A DNA stretch of 64,000 nt from an uncultured Clostridiaceae bacterium (GTDB lineage Bacteria > Bacillota > Clostridia > TANB77 > CAG-508). Positions 25,411 to 33,978 of the stretch are shown here, one piece after another. Below the pieces are notes generated by a model. The model made no database searches. It was not told the DNA's origin and worked only from the letters and a program-made list of their open reading frames with translations. How positions within the stretch are numbered: position 1 is the stretch's first letter; each line of letters starts with the position of its first letter. Location of the stretch: assembly GCA_946998225.1 (NCBI GenBank), contig CAMPYH010000004.1:1-64000 (forward strand), in the 5' to 3' direction. Made by a program: the position numbers and the translations under genes.

Positions 25411-27651
25411 ATGAAGAAAAACAAAGATATAAACTTAGAAGATCTTTTAAGTGAACAAAAAAGACATAATCCAAAAGCAAATATTAAAAAGATTGAAGAA
25501 GTTTATGAATATGCAAAATTAAAACATAGTGGACAAAAAAGAGATTCAGGTGAAGAGTATATAATTCACCCTCTTAATGTTGCATATATTTTATCTAAGC
25601 TAGGGTTTGATGATGAAACAATTTATGCAGCTCTTCTTCATGATACTTTAGAAGATACAGATGCTACAAAAGAGGAAATTGTAAAACTCTGCGGTGAATC
25701 TGTATATGATATGGTTATGGGTGTTACTAAACTTGGAAAGTTAGGTTATTCTAGTAAAAAGGAAGCACAAGTTGAAAACTATAGAAAAATGTTTTTAGCT
25801 ATGGGAAAAGACATCAGAGTTATAATTATTAAATTTGCAGATAGACTGCATAATTTAAGAACACTTGGATATAAAGAAAGAGAAAAACAAATTATTAAGG
25901 CAAAAGAAACATTAGATATTTATGCACCACTTGCAAATAGACTAGGTATTTATTCTTTTAAAAGTGAACTTGAGGATTTAAGCTTTAGATATTTATATCC
26001 AGATGAATTTTATAAATTAGTCAACAACTTAAAGAAAAAACAATCTGAAACAGATGCATTTTTGGAAAGTATAAAAAAAGGACTTGAAAGCAATTTAAAA
26101 AAATATAATGTAAAAGCAGAAGTACAAGGAAGAGTTAAAAAATATTATAGTATATATAAAAAGATGCTTAGAGATAATAAGGATTTTGATCAAATTTATG
26201 ATATCTTTGCATTTAGAATTATAGTAGACACAGTTGAAGAATGCTATAAGGTTTTAGGAATAGTACATGAGGCATATGTACCTCTTTCTAGAAGATTTAA
26301 AGATTATATTGCTGTTCCAAAACAAAATATGTATCAATCAATACATACAACAGTAATACCTAAAATTAGTTTTAAAAAGAAAGATGAAGCGGTACCATTT
26401 GAAATACAAATTAGAACACATGAAATGGATGAAGTAGCAGAATATGGTGTTGCAGCACACTGGGCGTATAAAGAGGAAAATTATAAAGGTAAGAAAAGTG
26501 TTGTAAAAGCAAAAGAAGATAAACTTAAATGGGTAAGAGATATGATAGATTGGCAAAGTGAAACAAAAGACCCTGATGAGTTTATGGATCAGCTTAAGGT
26601 TGAGCTTATAGAAGATGAGGTATATGTATATACACCAGCAGGAGATATTAAAAGCTGTCCTAAAGGAGCCGTTCCAATAGATCTTGCATATTTGATACAC
26701 GAAGACATTGGTAATAAAATGATAGGTGCAAGGATTAATACAAAAATTGTTCCGATAGATACACCTATGAAAAATGGAGATATTGTTGAAATTCTTACAT
26801 TAGATACATCAAAAGGTCCTAGTGCAGATTGGCTAGATATTGTAAAGTCTCCAAATGCTAAAAATAGAATTAAAAAATGGTTTAAAAAGGTAAATAAAGA
26901 GCAAAATAAAAAACGTGGTGAAGAACTTTTAGTTAAAGAAATTAAAAAGCTGCCAATAAATACTGAAGACATATATATTTTAGAATGGGTAAATGATATT
27001 GCTAAGAAAATAGGTTTTGAAAATACGGAAAATATGTATGCAGCAATTGGATTTGGCGGACTTAAAACTAGTAGAGTTATAAATCTTTTAAAAGAAAAAT
27101 ATAAAGAAGTACACAAAGATGAAATACTAGATGAAAAAATAAATAAATTAAGAATACTTGATGAAGATAAAAACAAAATCAAAAAAACAAAAGTATATAC
27201 AGAAAAAGAAGGAATATATGTTCCAGGTATAGATAATGTTTTAATAAATATTGCTAAATGCTGTATGCCTGTTCCAGGAGATGATATAATAGGCTATATA
27301 ACTCAAGGAAGAGGGGTTACAGTACATAGAAGAGATTGTTTAAATATTAATAAGCTTTTAGAAAATGATTTAAAAATTATTAATGTAGAGTGGGCACAAA
27401 AATCTGATGAAACATATATTGTAGAACTTGAAATAAAATCTGCTGGTAAAAAAGACTTAGCAAGAGACGTAATATCTGAAATTGAACAATTAAATATAGA
27501 GTTAATTGGACTTACATTAAAAGAAAATGAAGATGGAATGGTGTCTTTAAATTTAAAGGTAACCGTTGAAGATATAGATTATTTAAATAAATTAATAACA
27601 AAATTAAAAGGTATACAATCAGTTATATCTGTAGAAAGAAAAAGAGGATAA
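25411..27651 (+). CDS. rel: RelA/SpoT bifunctional (p)ppGpp synthetase and hydrolase
   Basis: A 746-residue Rel protein of the long type that makes and degrades the stringent-response alarmone. Order: HD hydrolase domain (YAALLHDTLEDT, His77-Asp78; FADRLHNLRTL), synthetase domain (FAFRIIVDTVEECYKVLG, DYIAVPKQNMYQSIHTTV, EIQIRTHEMDEVAEYGVAAHW), TGS domain (EVYVYTPAGDIKSCPKGAVPIDLAY), a zinc-finger region with CCMPVPGD, and a C-terminal ACT domain. Hydrolase and synthetase motifs both look intact, so the enzyme should be bifunctional. hisS follows after four bases. Confidence 0.96.
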   Translation: MKKNKDINLEDLLSEQKRHNPKANIKKIEEVYEYAKLKHSGQKRDSGEEYIIHPLNVAYILSKLGFDDETIYAALLHDTLEDTDATKEEIVKLCGESVYDMVMGVTKLGKLGYSSKKEAQVENYRKMFLAMGKDIRVIIIKFADRLHNLRTLGYKEREKQIIKAKETLDIYAPLANRLGIYSFKSELEDLSFRYLYPDEFYKLVNNLKKKQSETDAFLESIKKGLESNLKKYNVKAEVQGRVKKYYSIYKKMLRDNKDFDQIYDIFAFRIIVDTVEECYKVLGIVHEAYVPLSRRFKDYIAVPKQNMYQSIHTTVIPKISFKKKDEAVPFEIQIRTHEMDEVAEYGVAAHWAYKEENYKGKKSVVKAKEDKLKWVRDMIDWQSETKDPDEFMDQLKVELIEDEVYVYTPAGDIKSCPKGAVPIDLAYLIHEDIGNKMIGARINTKIVPIDTPMKNGDIVEILTLDTSKGPSADWLDIVKSPNAKNRIKKWFKKVNKEQNKKRGEELLVKEIKKLPINTEDIYILEWVNDIAKKIGFENTENMYAAIGFGGLKTSRVINLLKEKYKEVHKDEILDEKINKLRILDEDKNKIKKTKVYTEKEGIYVPGIDNVLINIAKCCMPVPGDDIIGYITQGRGVTVHRRDCLNINKLLENDLKIINVEWAQKSDETYIVELEIKSAGKKDLARDVISEIEQLNIELIGLTLKENEDGMVSLNLKVTVEDIDYLNKLITKLKGIQSVISVERKRG

Positions 27652-27655
27652 GATT

Positions 27656-28870
27656 ATGTATAATAGACCAAGAGGTACAAGAGATTTATATGATGATGAA
27701 ATGAAACTTTTTGAATTTATAGAAAAAACAGCTAAAAAAGTTTTTGAAACAGCTAATGTAGGAAGATTGCAAACACCTGTATTTGAACATACAGAAGTTT
27801 TCGCAAGAGGTGTTGGTGGAGACACAGATATTGTACAAAAAGAGATGTATACTTTTTTAGATAAAAGCGATAGATCACTTACACTAAGACCTGAGGGTAC
27901 AGCTGGTGCTGTAAGGGCATATTTGGAAAATGGAATGTCATCACTTCCTAGTCCTAAAAAACTTTGGTATATGATGCCAATATATAGATATGAGAATGTT
28001 CAAAAAGGAAGACAAAGAGAGTTTAATCAAATAGGTCTTGAATATTTTGGATCAGCAATGCCAGAGGCAGATTTTGAAATAATATATTTAGCAGTAAAAA
28101 TTTTAAAAGAACTTGGAATAAAAGGGTATACATTAAAGATCAATAGTATTGGAAATATGGAATGTAGAAATGATTTTAAAGCCGAGTTAAAAGAGGTTTT
28201 AAAAGATAGAATAGACACATATTGCGGAGATTGTAAAAGAAGATATGAAACAAATATATTAAGGGTTTTAGACTGTAAAGTAGATAAAGATAAAAATGGA
28301 AATCTTCCAAGCATATTAGATTATCTAGATGAAGAATGTAAAAAGCATTTTGAAAAAGTAAAAGAGCTTTTAGATGAAGCAGGTATTAAATATGAAATAG
28401 ATGATAAAATAGTAAGAGGTTTAGACTATTATAATAAAACTGTTTTTGAAATTTTAGATAAATCTGGACTTGCAATACTTGGCGGCGGAAGATATGACGA
28501 TTTAGCAAATGTTTTAGGTGGAAAAGATATCCCAGCAGTAGGTTTTGCAATAGGTGTTGAAAGACTTGCTGAAATTATTAAAGAGGAAAATATAGAATAT
28601 ATTCCAAAAAACAAAAAGATATATGTAATATCTGAAGATTTTGGTAAAGCCTACCATATTACAAGTGCTCTAAGAGATGAAGGAATTTTAGTAGAGCAAG
28701 ATCTTTTAGAAAGATCTGTAAGAGCTTCTTTAAAACAAGCATCAAAATTAGGATTTAATTATACAATTTTTGTTAATGAAGATAATTTTGTTTTTAAAGA
28801 TATGGAAACAGGTGAAGAAAAAACATTTGAAACAAAAGAAGAAATACTTAACTGTGCAGTAAATGCTTAG
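27656..28870 (+). CDS. hisS: histidyl-tRNA synthetase
   Basis: A class II synthetase of 404 residues that charges tRNA-His. Motif 2 (LRPEGTAGAVRAYLENG, then YENVQKGRQREFNQIGLEYFG), the histidine A motif GLDYYNKTVFEI, and motif 3 (GGGRYDDLANVLG ... PAVGFAIGVERL) are all present. The anticodon-binding domain is recognisable from about residue 320. It is slightly short (usually about 420) but complete. The relA-hisS order is common in Firmicutes. Confidence 0.96.
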   Translation: MYNRPRGTRDLYDDEMKLFEFIEKTAKKVFETANVGRLQTPVFEHTEVFARGVGGDTDIVQKEMYTFLDKSDRSLTLRPEGTAGAVRAYLENGMSSLPSPKKLWYMMPIYRYENVQKGRQREFNQIGLEYFGSAMPEADFEIIYLAVKILKELGIKGYTLKINSIGNMECRNDFKAELKEVLKDRIDTYCGDCKRRYETNILRVLDCKVDKDKNGNLPSILDYLDEECKKHFEKVKELLDEAGIKYEIDDKIVRGLDYYNKTVFEILDKSGLAILGGGRYDDLANVLGGKDIPAVGFAIGVERLAEIIKEENIEYIPKNKKIYVISEDFGKAYHITSALRDEGILVEQDLLERSVRASLKQASKLGFNYTIFVNEDNFVFKDMETGEEKTFETKEEILNCAVNA

Positions 28871-28885
28871 AAAGAGAAAAAACTT

Positions 28886-29665
28886 ATGAAAGTATTAATG
28901 ATAGGAGATGTTGTAGGAAAAGCTGGAATAAATGCATTAGAAGAAAAACTAGAAAACATCATAAAGGTATACAATATAGATTTTGTAATAGCAAATATTG
29001 AAAATGCATCAAGTAATGGAATAAACATTAAAGATTTTAATAGAATAGATAAACTAAATATAGATGCATATACATTAGGAAATCATGTGTGGAGTAAAAA
29101 AGATGCATTTGTAATTGTTAAAAACAAAAATGTAGTAAGACCAGCTAATATGTATAAAGGGCTTCCTGGAAAAGGATATAGAGTAATTGAAAAAGAAATA
29201 AATGGACAAAAAACAAAGATAGCAGTAATAAATCTTTTAGGAAGAGCTGGAATAAATATAATGACAGATAATCCATTTTCTAAAGCAATGGAAATAGTAA
29301 AAAAAGTAGAAAATGAGACAGAATACATATTTGTAGACTTTCATGCTGAAGCAACAGCAGAAGTTAAAACAATGGGATATATGTTAGATGGTAAAGTAAC
29401 AGCTGTCGTAGGAACACATACACATGTTCAAACAGCAGATGAAAAGATATTAGAAAATAAAACTGCATATATAACAGATATAGGAATGACAGGTATTCAT
29501 GATTCTGTAATTGGAATGAAAAAAGAAATTGCAATTAAAAGGTTTTTAAAATGTATACCTGAAAGATATGAACCAGAACAAAATGGTGAAAAAATTATTA
29601 GTGCAGTAATAATAGACACAGACAATGCAGGAAGAGCTATTTCTATTGAAAGAATAAATATTTAA
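28886..29665 (+). CDS. ymdB: YmdB-family metallophosphoesterase
   Basis: A 259-residue cytosolic phosphoesterase of the TIGR00282/YmdB family. Motifs are IGDVVGKAGINAL, IANIENASSNG, LGNHVWSKKDAF, VDFHAEATAE (catalytic His region) and VVGTHTHVQTAD. Bacillus subtilis YmdB hydrolyses 2',3'-cyclic nucleotides and affects late developmental decisions. Length and metal-binding residues are normal. It ends the asp23-to-hisS run before a strong terminator. Confidence 0.92.
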   Translation: MKVLMIGDVVGKAGINALEEKLENIIKVYNIDFVIANIENASSNGINIKDFNRIDKLNIDAYTLGNHVWSKKDAFVIVKNKNVVRPANMYKGLPGKGYRVIEKEINGQKTKIAVINLLGRAGINIMTDNPFSKAMEIVKKVENETEYIFVDFHAEATAEVKTMGYMLDGKVTAVVGTHTHVQTADEKILENKTAYITDIGMTGIHDSVIGMKKEIAIKRFLKCIPERYEPEQNGEKIISAVIIDTDNAGRAISIERINI

Positions 29666-29674
29666 ATATATATT

Positions 29675-29700
29675 AGAAGCAGAAATGCTTCTTTTATTTT
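29675..29700 (+). terminator. Rho-independent terminator after ymdB
   Basis: AGAAGCA (29675-29681) pairs with TGCTTCT (29686-29692) around a GAAA tetraloop, followed by TTTATTTT. Confidence 0.9.
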
Positions 29701-29725
29701 GGCATTTTTTAGAAAGGTAAAATAT

Positions 29726-31273
29726 ATGAAAAGATTTTCTGAAATTATATTTGTAATCTTTATAATAGCTATATCAATATTAGTCATATTTTTTATGAGT
29801 AAGAAAAATAAAGAAAATATTAAAGAAGAGAATGCTGAAATTGTGAATAAAAAAGAAGATATTAGACTTGCTGTACTTAATTTAGACACCTTAAATCCTA
29901 TACTTACTAAAAATAGATATGTATATGATCTTACAAATCTTTTATATGATTCAATTATTAATTTAGATGAAAACTATATGCCTAGTTTAGAGCTTGGCGA
30001 GAGTTTTGAAAAATTAAGTGATACAAAATATAGAGTGAAGTTAAAAGATGTCAATTGGAATAATATGGAAGATAAATTAACATCAGATGATGTAAAGTTT
30101 ACTGTAGATAAAATAAAAGAGCATAAAGGTATATATTTTGAAAATGTTAAAAACATTAAAGAAATTAATATTTTAGATAAAAATACTTTTGAGTTTATAC
30201 TTTTTAATAAAGATAAATATTTTAAATATAATCTAACATTTCCGATAATGAAAAAGGTTGAGGATAATGTTTTTATAGATTCTGCTGGATATGGTGTACC
30301 ACATGGAATAGGTATGTATTTTTTATCTAAGATAGATGGAGATATATTACACTTTAAATTGAATGAAAAATATTATGGTTTTAAAGAAAAAAATAAAATG
30401 CCAGATATTAAGACTATTTTAGTAAAGAGATATAAAGATGCAAATAGTATGTATACAGACTTTAAAGAAGGAAGTATAGATTTATTAGAGACAGGCAAAA
30501 GTGATGTTGAAAATTTTATAGGTAATTTTGGATATATTAAAAAGCCATATAAAGGTAGAGATTTTACATTTTTAGGTTTTAATACTCAAAAAGTAGAAGA
30601 TGTATCTTTAAGACAAAGCATATTATATGTTTTAAATAAAAATGAAGTGTTAAATGGAATAGAAGGAGTTTCAAAAAGTACTTTTCCATTAGATTATGGA
30701 AGCTTTATATACAAGAAAGACATAAATACAAAAGAAAATTTAGATATGGCTAAAAGCATTTTAGAAAAAGCAGGATATGAAATTAAAAATGAAGTTTTAA
30801 AAAATGGAAATAAGGTAGAGCTTAATATTATTTTAAATAAAGCAAAAGCGGAAGAGTTAAGACTTGGAGAAAATATTAAAAGCAATTTAGAAAAAAATGG
30901 AATTAAAGTAAATCTTTATCCTTTAGAAAGAGTAGATTATACAAATAGATTAAATACAAAAAATTACGATGTAGCTATAATTACAATAAGGAATAATTTT
31001 ACTCCATCACTTGAAAGCTTTTTCGGAAAAGATAATTATTTTAATTATATTAATCCAAATATGGATGAGATATTAAAAGAAATAGATAATAAAGATGAAA
31101 AAGATGCAGATATATTATATGAAAAATTAGAAGAGATATATTTAAAGGATATTCCTTTTATACCACTTTATAGAAATGAAAGATATTTGTTTTTATCTAG
31201 TGCGTTAAATGGTAAAATTGTACCTAATTCACATAATATTTTTGAAAATTTTATTAGTTGGTACAGAAAATAG
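29726..31273 (+). CDS. family 5 extracytoplasmic solute-binding protein, membrane-anchored
   Basis: A 515-residue protein of the oligopeptide-binding (SBP_bac_5) family. Recognisable features are NLLYDSIINLDENYMPSLELGESFEKL, LTSDDVKFTVDKIKE, RQSILYVLNKNEVLNG and a C-terminal DIPFIPLYRNERYLF. Substrates in the family are peptides, nickel or other small molecules. The start is ATG 29726, after GAAAGG; an upstream TTG at 29699 falls in the terminator tail. The N-terminus is an uncleaved-looking membrane anchor (about residues 7-25) without a lipobox cysteine. No permease or ATPase gene is adjacent, so it either serves a transporter encoded elsewhere or has another binding role. Confidence 0.8.
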   Translation: MKRFSEIIFVIFIIAISILVIFFMSKKNKENIKEENAEIVNKKEDIRLAVLNLDTLNPILTKNRYVYDLTNLLYDSIINLDENYMPSLELGESFEKLSDTKYRVKLKDVNWNNMEDKLTSDDVKFTVDKIKEHKGIYFENVKNIKEINILDKNTFEFILFNKDKYFKYNLTFPIMKKVEDNVFIDSAGYGVPHGIGMYFLSKIDGDILHFKLNEKYYGFKEKNKMPDIKTILVKRYKDANSMYTDFKEGSIDLLETGKSDVENFIGNFGYIKKPYKGRDFTFLGFNTQKVEDVSLRQSILYVLNKNEVLNGIEGVSKSTFPLDYGSFIYKKDINTKENLDMAKSILEKAGYEIKNEVLKNGNKVELNIILNKAKAEELRLGENIKSNLEKNGIKVNLYPLERVDYTNRLNTKNYDVAIITIRNNFTPSLESFFGKDNYFNYINPNMDEILKEIDNKDEKDADILYEKLEEIYLKDIPFIPLYRNERYLFLSSALNGKIVPNSHNIFENFISWYRK

Positions 31274-31291
31274 TTAATATGTTTTATTCCC

Positions 31292-31323
31292 TTGATTAAT
31301 ATTTTAAAAAATATATAATCAAG
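31292..31323 (+). promoter_or_regulatory. recA promoter inside an inverted repeat
   Basis: TTGATT (31292-31297) and TATAAT (31314-31319) are 16 bases apart. CTTGATTA (31291-31298) and TAATCAAG (31316-31323) form an 8-base inverted repeat that covers both promoter boxes. No canonical Firmicute LexA box is visible. Confidence 0.6.
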
Positions 31324-31347
31324 TTAGAACAAAAGAAAGGAAAAAAT

Positions 31348-32466
31348 ATGGCAAAAGAAGATAAAGAAAAAAACAATGAAATAAACAAAGAAAAACAAAA
31401 AGCCCTTGAAGAAACGCTTAAAAAGATAGAAAAAGAATATGGTAAGGGCTCAATTATGAGACTTGGAGAACACGATTACACAGGAATAGAAGTCATTTCT
31501 ACAGGTAATCTTGCAATAGATTTAGCACTTGGAATAGGTGGAATACCAAAAGGAAGAATAGTAGAAATTTATGGTCCAGAATCATCTGGTAAAACAACAC
31601 TAGCACTTCATGTATGTGCTGAAGCACAAAAAGCTGGAGGAGAAGTAGCATTTATAGATGCAGAACACGCATTAGATCCAATCTATGCTAAAAAATTAGG
31701 AGTAGATATAGACAGACTTTTAGTTGCTCAACCAGATAATGGTGAACAAGCATTAGAAATAGCTGAAGCATTAGTAAGAAGTGGTGCAGTAGATTTAGTA
31801 ATAGTTGACTCAGTTGCAGCACTTGTAACTAAAGCAGAACTTGATGGCGTTATGGGAGCAGCACAAGTTGCAACACAAGCAAGACTTATGTCACAAGCTT
31901 TAAGAAAACTTGCAGGTCATGTAAATAAAACTAATTCAACAATAATTTTCATAAATCAATTAAGAGAAAAAGTTGGAGTTATGTTTGGAAGCCCTGAAGT
32001 AACATCAGGTGGACGTGCACTTAAATACTATTCATCTATTAGAATAGATATTAGACGTGGAGATAAAATAGTTAAAGATAAAGAACAAGTTGGTAATATG
32101 ACTAAAGTTAAAATTGTTAAAAACAAGCTTGCTCCACCATTTAAAGAAACATTAGTTGAAATGTATTTTGGTGAAGGTATTTCAAATGAAAGTACACTTA
32201 TTAATCTTGCTAGTGATTTTGAAATTTTAGACAAAGCTGGTTCTTGGTATAGCTATAAAGGTGAAAAGATAGGACAAGGTTTAGATAAAGTAAAAGAATT
32301 CTTAAAAGCAAATCCAGATATTGAAAAAGAAATAGATCAAAAAGTAAGAGAAAAAGCGGCAGAGGCTACAGGATATATAAATAAAGCTGATGAAAAACTT
32401 GAAGAGATAGAAGAAGAAAAAGAAAACAAAAAAGAAGAAAAAGAGAAAAAAGAAGATAAAAAGTAG
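31348..32466 (+). CDS. recA: recombinase RecA
   Basis: A 372-residue RecA that forms filaments on single-stranded DNA for homologous recombination and SOS signalling. Walker A is GPESSGKT (76-83). VIVDSVAALV, TNSTIIFINQLREKVGVMFG (loop L2 and the preceding strand) and TSGGRALKYYSS are all standard. The C-terminal 45 residues are an almost pure Lys/Glu tail. recX and scpA follow with short gaps. An AAAGGAAA ribosome binding site precedes the ATG. Confidence 0.98.
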   Translation: MAKEDKEKNNEINKEKQKALEETLKKIEKEYGKGSIMRLGEHDYTGIEVISTGNLAIDLALGIGGIPKGRIVEIYGPESSGKTTLALHVCAEAQKAGGEVAFIDAEHALDPIYAKKLGVDIDRLLVAQPDNGEQALEIAEALVRSGAVDLVIVDSVAALVTKAELDGVMGAAQVATQARLMSQALRKLAGHVNKTNSTIIFINQLREKVGVMFGSPEVTSGGRALKYYSSIRIDIRRGDKIVKDKEQVGNMTKVKIVKNKLAPPFKETLVEMYFGEGISNESTLINLASDFEILDKAGSWYSYKGEKIGQGLDKVKEFLKANPDIEKEIDQKVREKAAEATGYINKADEKLEEIEEEKENKKEEKEKKEDKK

Positions 32467-32479
32467 AAGAAAAAATTAA

Positions 32480-33022
32480 ATGAATAATATAGATTCAGAT
32501 AAATTAAAAAGAATTGAAGAAGAATTAGTTAAAATAAAGGCGGAAAAATTAGATCAAAATGAAGATAAGTGTTTTGAAATTTTAATGCCTAAAGTTTTAA
32601 GATATAGCCTGTATACTCCAAGAACGGTTTACGAAGTAGAAAATAGGTTTAAGGAAGATTTTGAAGAAAATCCTAAGGTAAAAGAATATATATTTACTTA
32701 TCTTTTAGAAAATAAGATCTTAGACGATAAATCGTATGCATTAAAATATATACATGATGCCCTTCTTTTTAAAAGAAACTCAGTATTTGAACTTAAGATG
32801 AAATTAAGAGAAAAGAAGATAGATGATGAATATATAAATATAGCTATAGATGAATTCCAAGATAAAATAGATGAGTATGAACAAAAAGTAATCATGGGGT
32901 ATTTAAAGCAAAGAAAAAATATTGATCAAGTAAAAAATAAAGCATATCTTTTTAGAAAAGGCTTTAAGTCTGAAAATATAAAAAATGCAATTTTAGATTA
33001 TGAATATTTAAACAATAATTAA
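32480..33022 (+). CDS. recX: RecX family recombination regulator
   Basis: A 180-residue helical protein located 13 bases after recA, the usual place for RecX, which limits or modulates RecA filaments. The repeated three-helix modules are visible: LRYSLYTPRTVYEVENRF, then ILDDKSYALKYIHDALLFKRNSVFELKMKLREKKID, then LKQRKNIDQVKNKAYLFRKGF. The sequence is divergent and the call leans partly on context, but motif spacing fits well. Confidence 0.82.
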   Translation: MNNIDSDKLKRIEEELVKIKAEKLDQNEDKCFEILMPKVLRYSLYTPRTVYEVENRFKEDFEENPKVKEYIFTYLLENKILDDKSYALKYIHDALLFKRNSVFELKMKLREKKIDDEYINIAIDEFQDKIDEYEQKVIMGYLKQRKNIDQVKNKAYLFRKGFKSENIKNAILDYEYLNNN

Positions 33023-33048
33023 AAAGAAAATTAAGAAGAAAACAAAAT

Positions 33049-33822
33049 ATGAGAGAAGATATAGAGGAAAAAGAAAATACAAAACTTAATATAAAATTAG
33101 ATAACTTTGAAGGTCCACTAGATCTTCTCTGCTTTTTAATAGATAAAAAGAAAATGGATATAACTGAAATAAATATATCTGAAATAGCTAAAGAATATCT
33201 AGAAATAATAAGTGAGTATGAAAGATTTAATTTAGAAATAGGGAGTGAGTTTATACAGATGGCGTCAAAACTAGTATATATTAAATCAAAAGAAGTACTT
33301 CCAAAACATAAAGAAGATATAGATGAAGTAGATGAGGAAGAAGAGCTAATAAATAGAATAATAGAATATAAAAAATATAAAGAAAATCTACCAAATTTTA
33401 AAAATGCATATGAAGAAAATAAAGGAAGAGTAATAAAACCTGAAGAAAACATAGATGTTCCTAAAAAAGAATTTAACGAAAACCTAAATATTGCTTTAAT
33501 AACAAATTCATATAATACAATATATAATAAATTTTTTAGTAGAAAAAATGAAAATAGTAAAAATGTGAAAAAATTAGCTGTAAAAGAAAGGTTTTCTGTT
33601 AGAAAAAAGATAAAAGATATATTAAGCTTTTTAACTAAAAAGAAAAAAATGAACTTCAATGAAGCATTTAATGAAAAACAAAAACCAAAAGGTGAAGTAA
33701 TTGCAGCATTTTTAGGAATTCTTGAACTTGGTAAAAAAGAGGAAGTTAAGATAAAACAAAAGGAAAACTTTAAAGATATATTGGTTGAGAAAACAAATAT
33801 TAAAGAGAAACATAACAAATGA
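33049..33822 (+). CDS. scpA: segregation and condensation protein ScpA
   Basis: A 257-residue kleisin that bridges the SMC heads in the chromosome condensation complex. The N-terminal signature NFEGPLDLLCFLIDKKKMDI and the following IAKEYLEII, then FIQMASKLVYIKSKEVLP, are characteristic. A winged-helix end is seen at KPKGEVIAAFLGILELGKKEEV. ScpB is not adjacent. It ends with TGA, one of few here, which shows that TGA is a stop in this genome. A terminator follows within four bases. Confidence 0.92.
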   Translation: MREDIEEKENTKLNIKLDNFEGPLDLLCFLIDKKKMDITEINISEIAKEYLEIISEYERFNLEIGSEFIQMASKLVYIKSKEVLPKHKEDIDEVDEEEELINRIIEYKKYKENLPNFKNAYEENKGRVIKPEENIDVPKKEFNENLNIALITNSYNTIYNKFFSRKNENSKNVKKLAVKERFSVRKKIKDILSFLTKKKKMNFNEAFNEKQKPKGEVIAAFLGILELGKKEEVKIKQKENFKDILVEKTNIKEKHNK

Positions 33823-33825
33823 ACC

Positions 33826-33846
33826 AAAGCACCTTAGGGTGCTTTT
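33826..33846 (+). terminator. Rho-independent terminator of recA-recX-scpA
   Basis: AAAGCACC (33826-33833) pairs with GGTGCTTT (33838-33845) around TTAG, with T residues after. Confidence 0.9.
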
Positions 33847-33906
33847 TCAATGTAAAAAATACAAGAAAAAACAATAAAATAATTATTACAAATAAAAACA
33901 AAGCCT

Positions 33907-33920
33907 TATATATATATATA
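33907..33920 (+). repeat. (TA)7 microsatellite upstream of the surface protein gene
   Basis: Seven uninterrupted TA units lie about 60 bases before the start codon of the large surface protein, in the region where its promoter should be. Length change by slippage could alter promoter spacing or -10 quality. Confidence 0.6.
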
Positions 33921-33978
33921 GTGTTATCAGTAGTGTAGAAGATTTAAAAAGATAAAAACAAAAAGGAAAGAAGTAAAT

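Noticed and set aside
31320..31347. LexA box before recA
   Set aside because: GTTAGAAC is present, but its half-sites are in the wrong order and spacing for the Firmicute GAAC...GTTC box.
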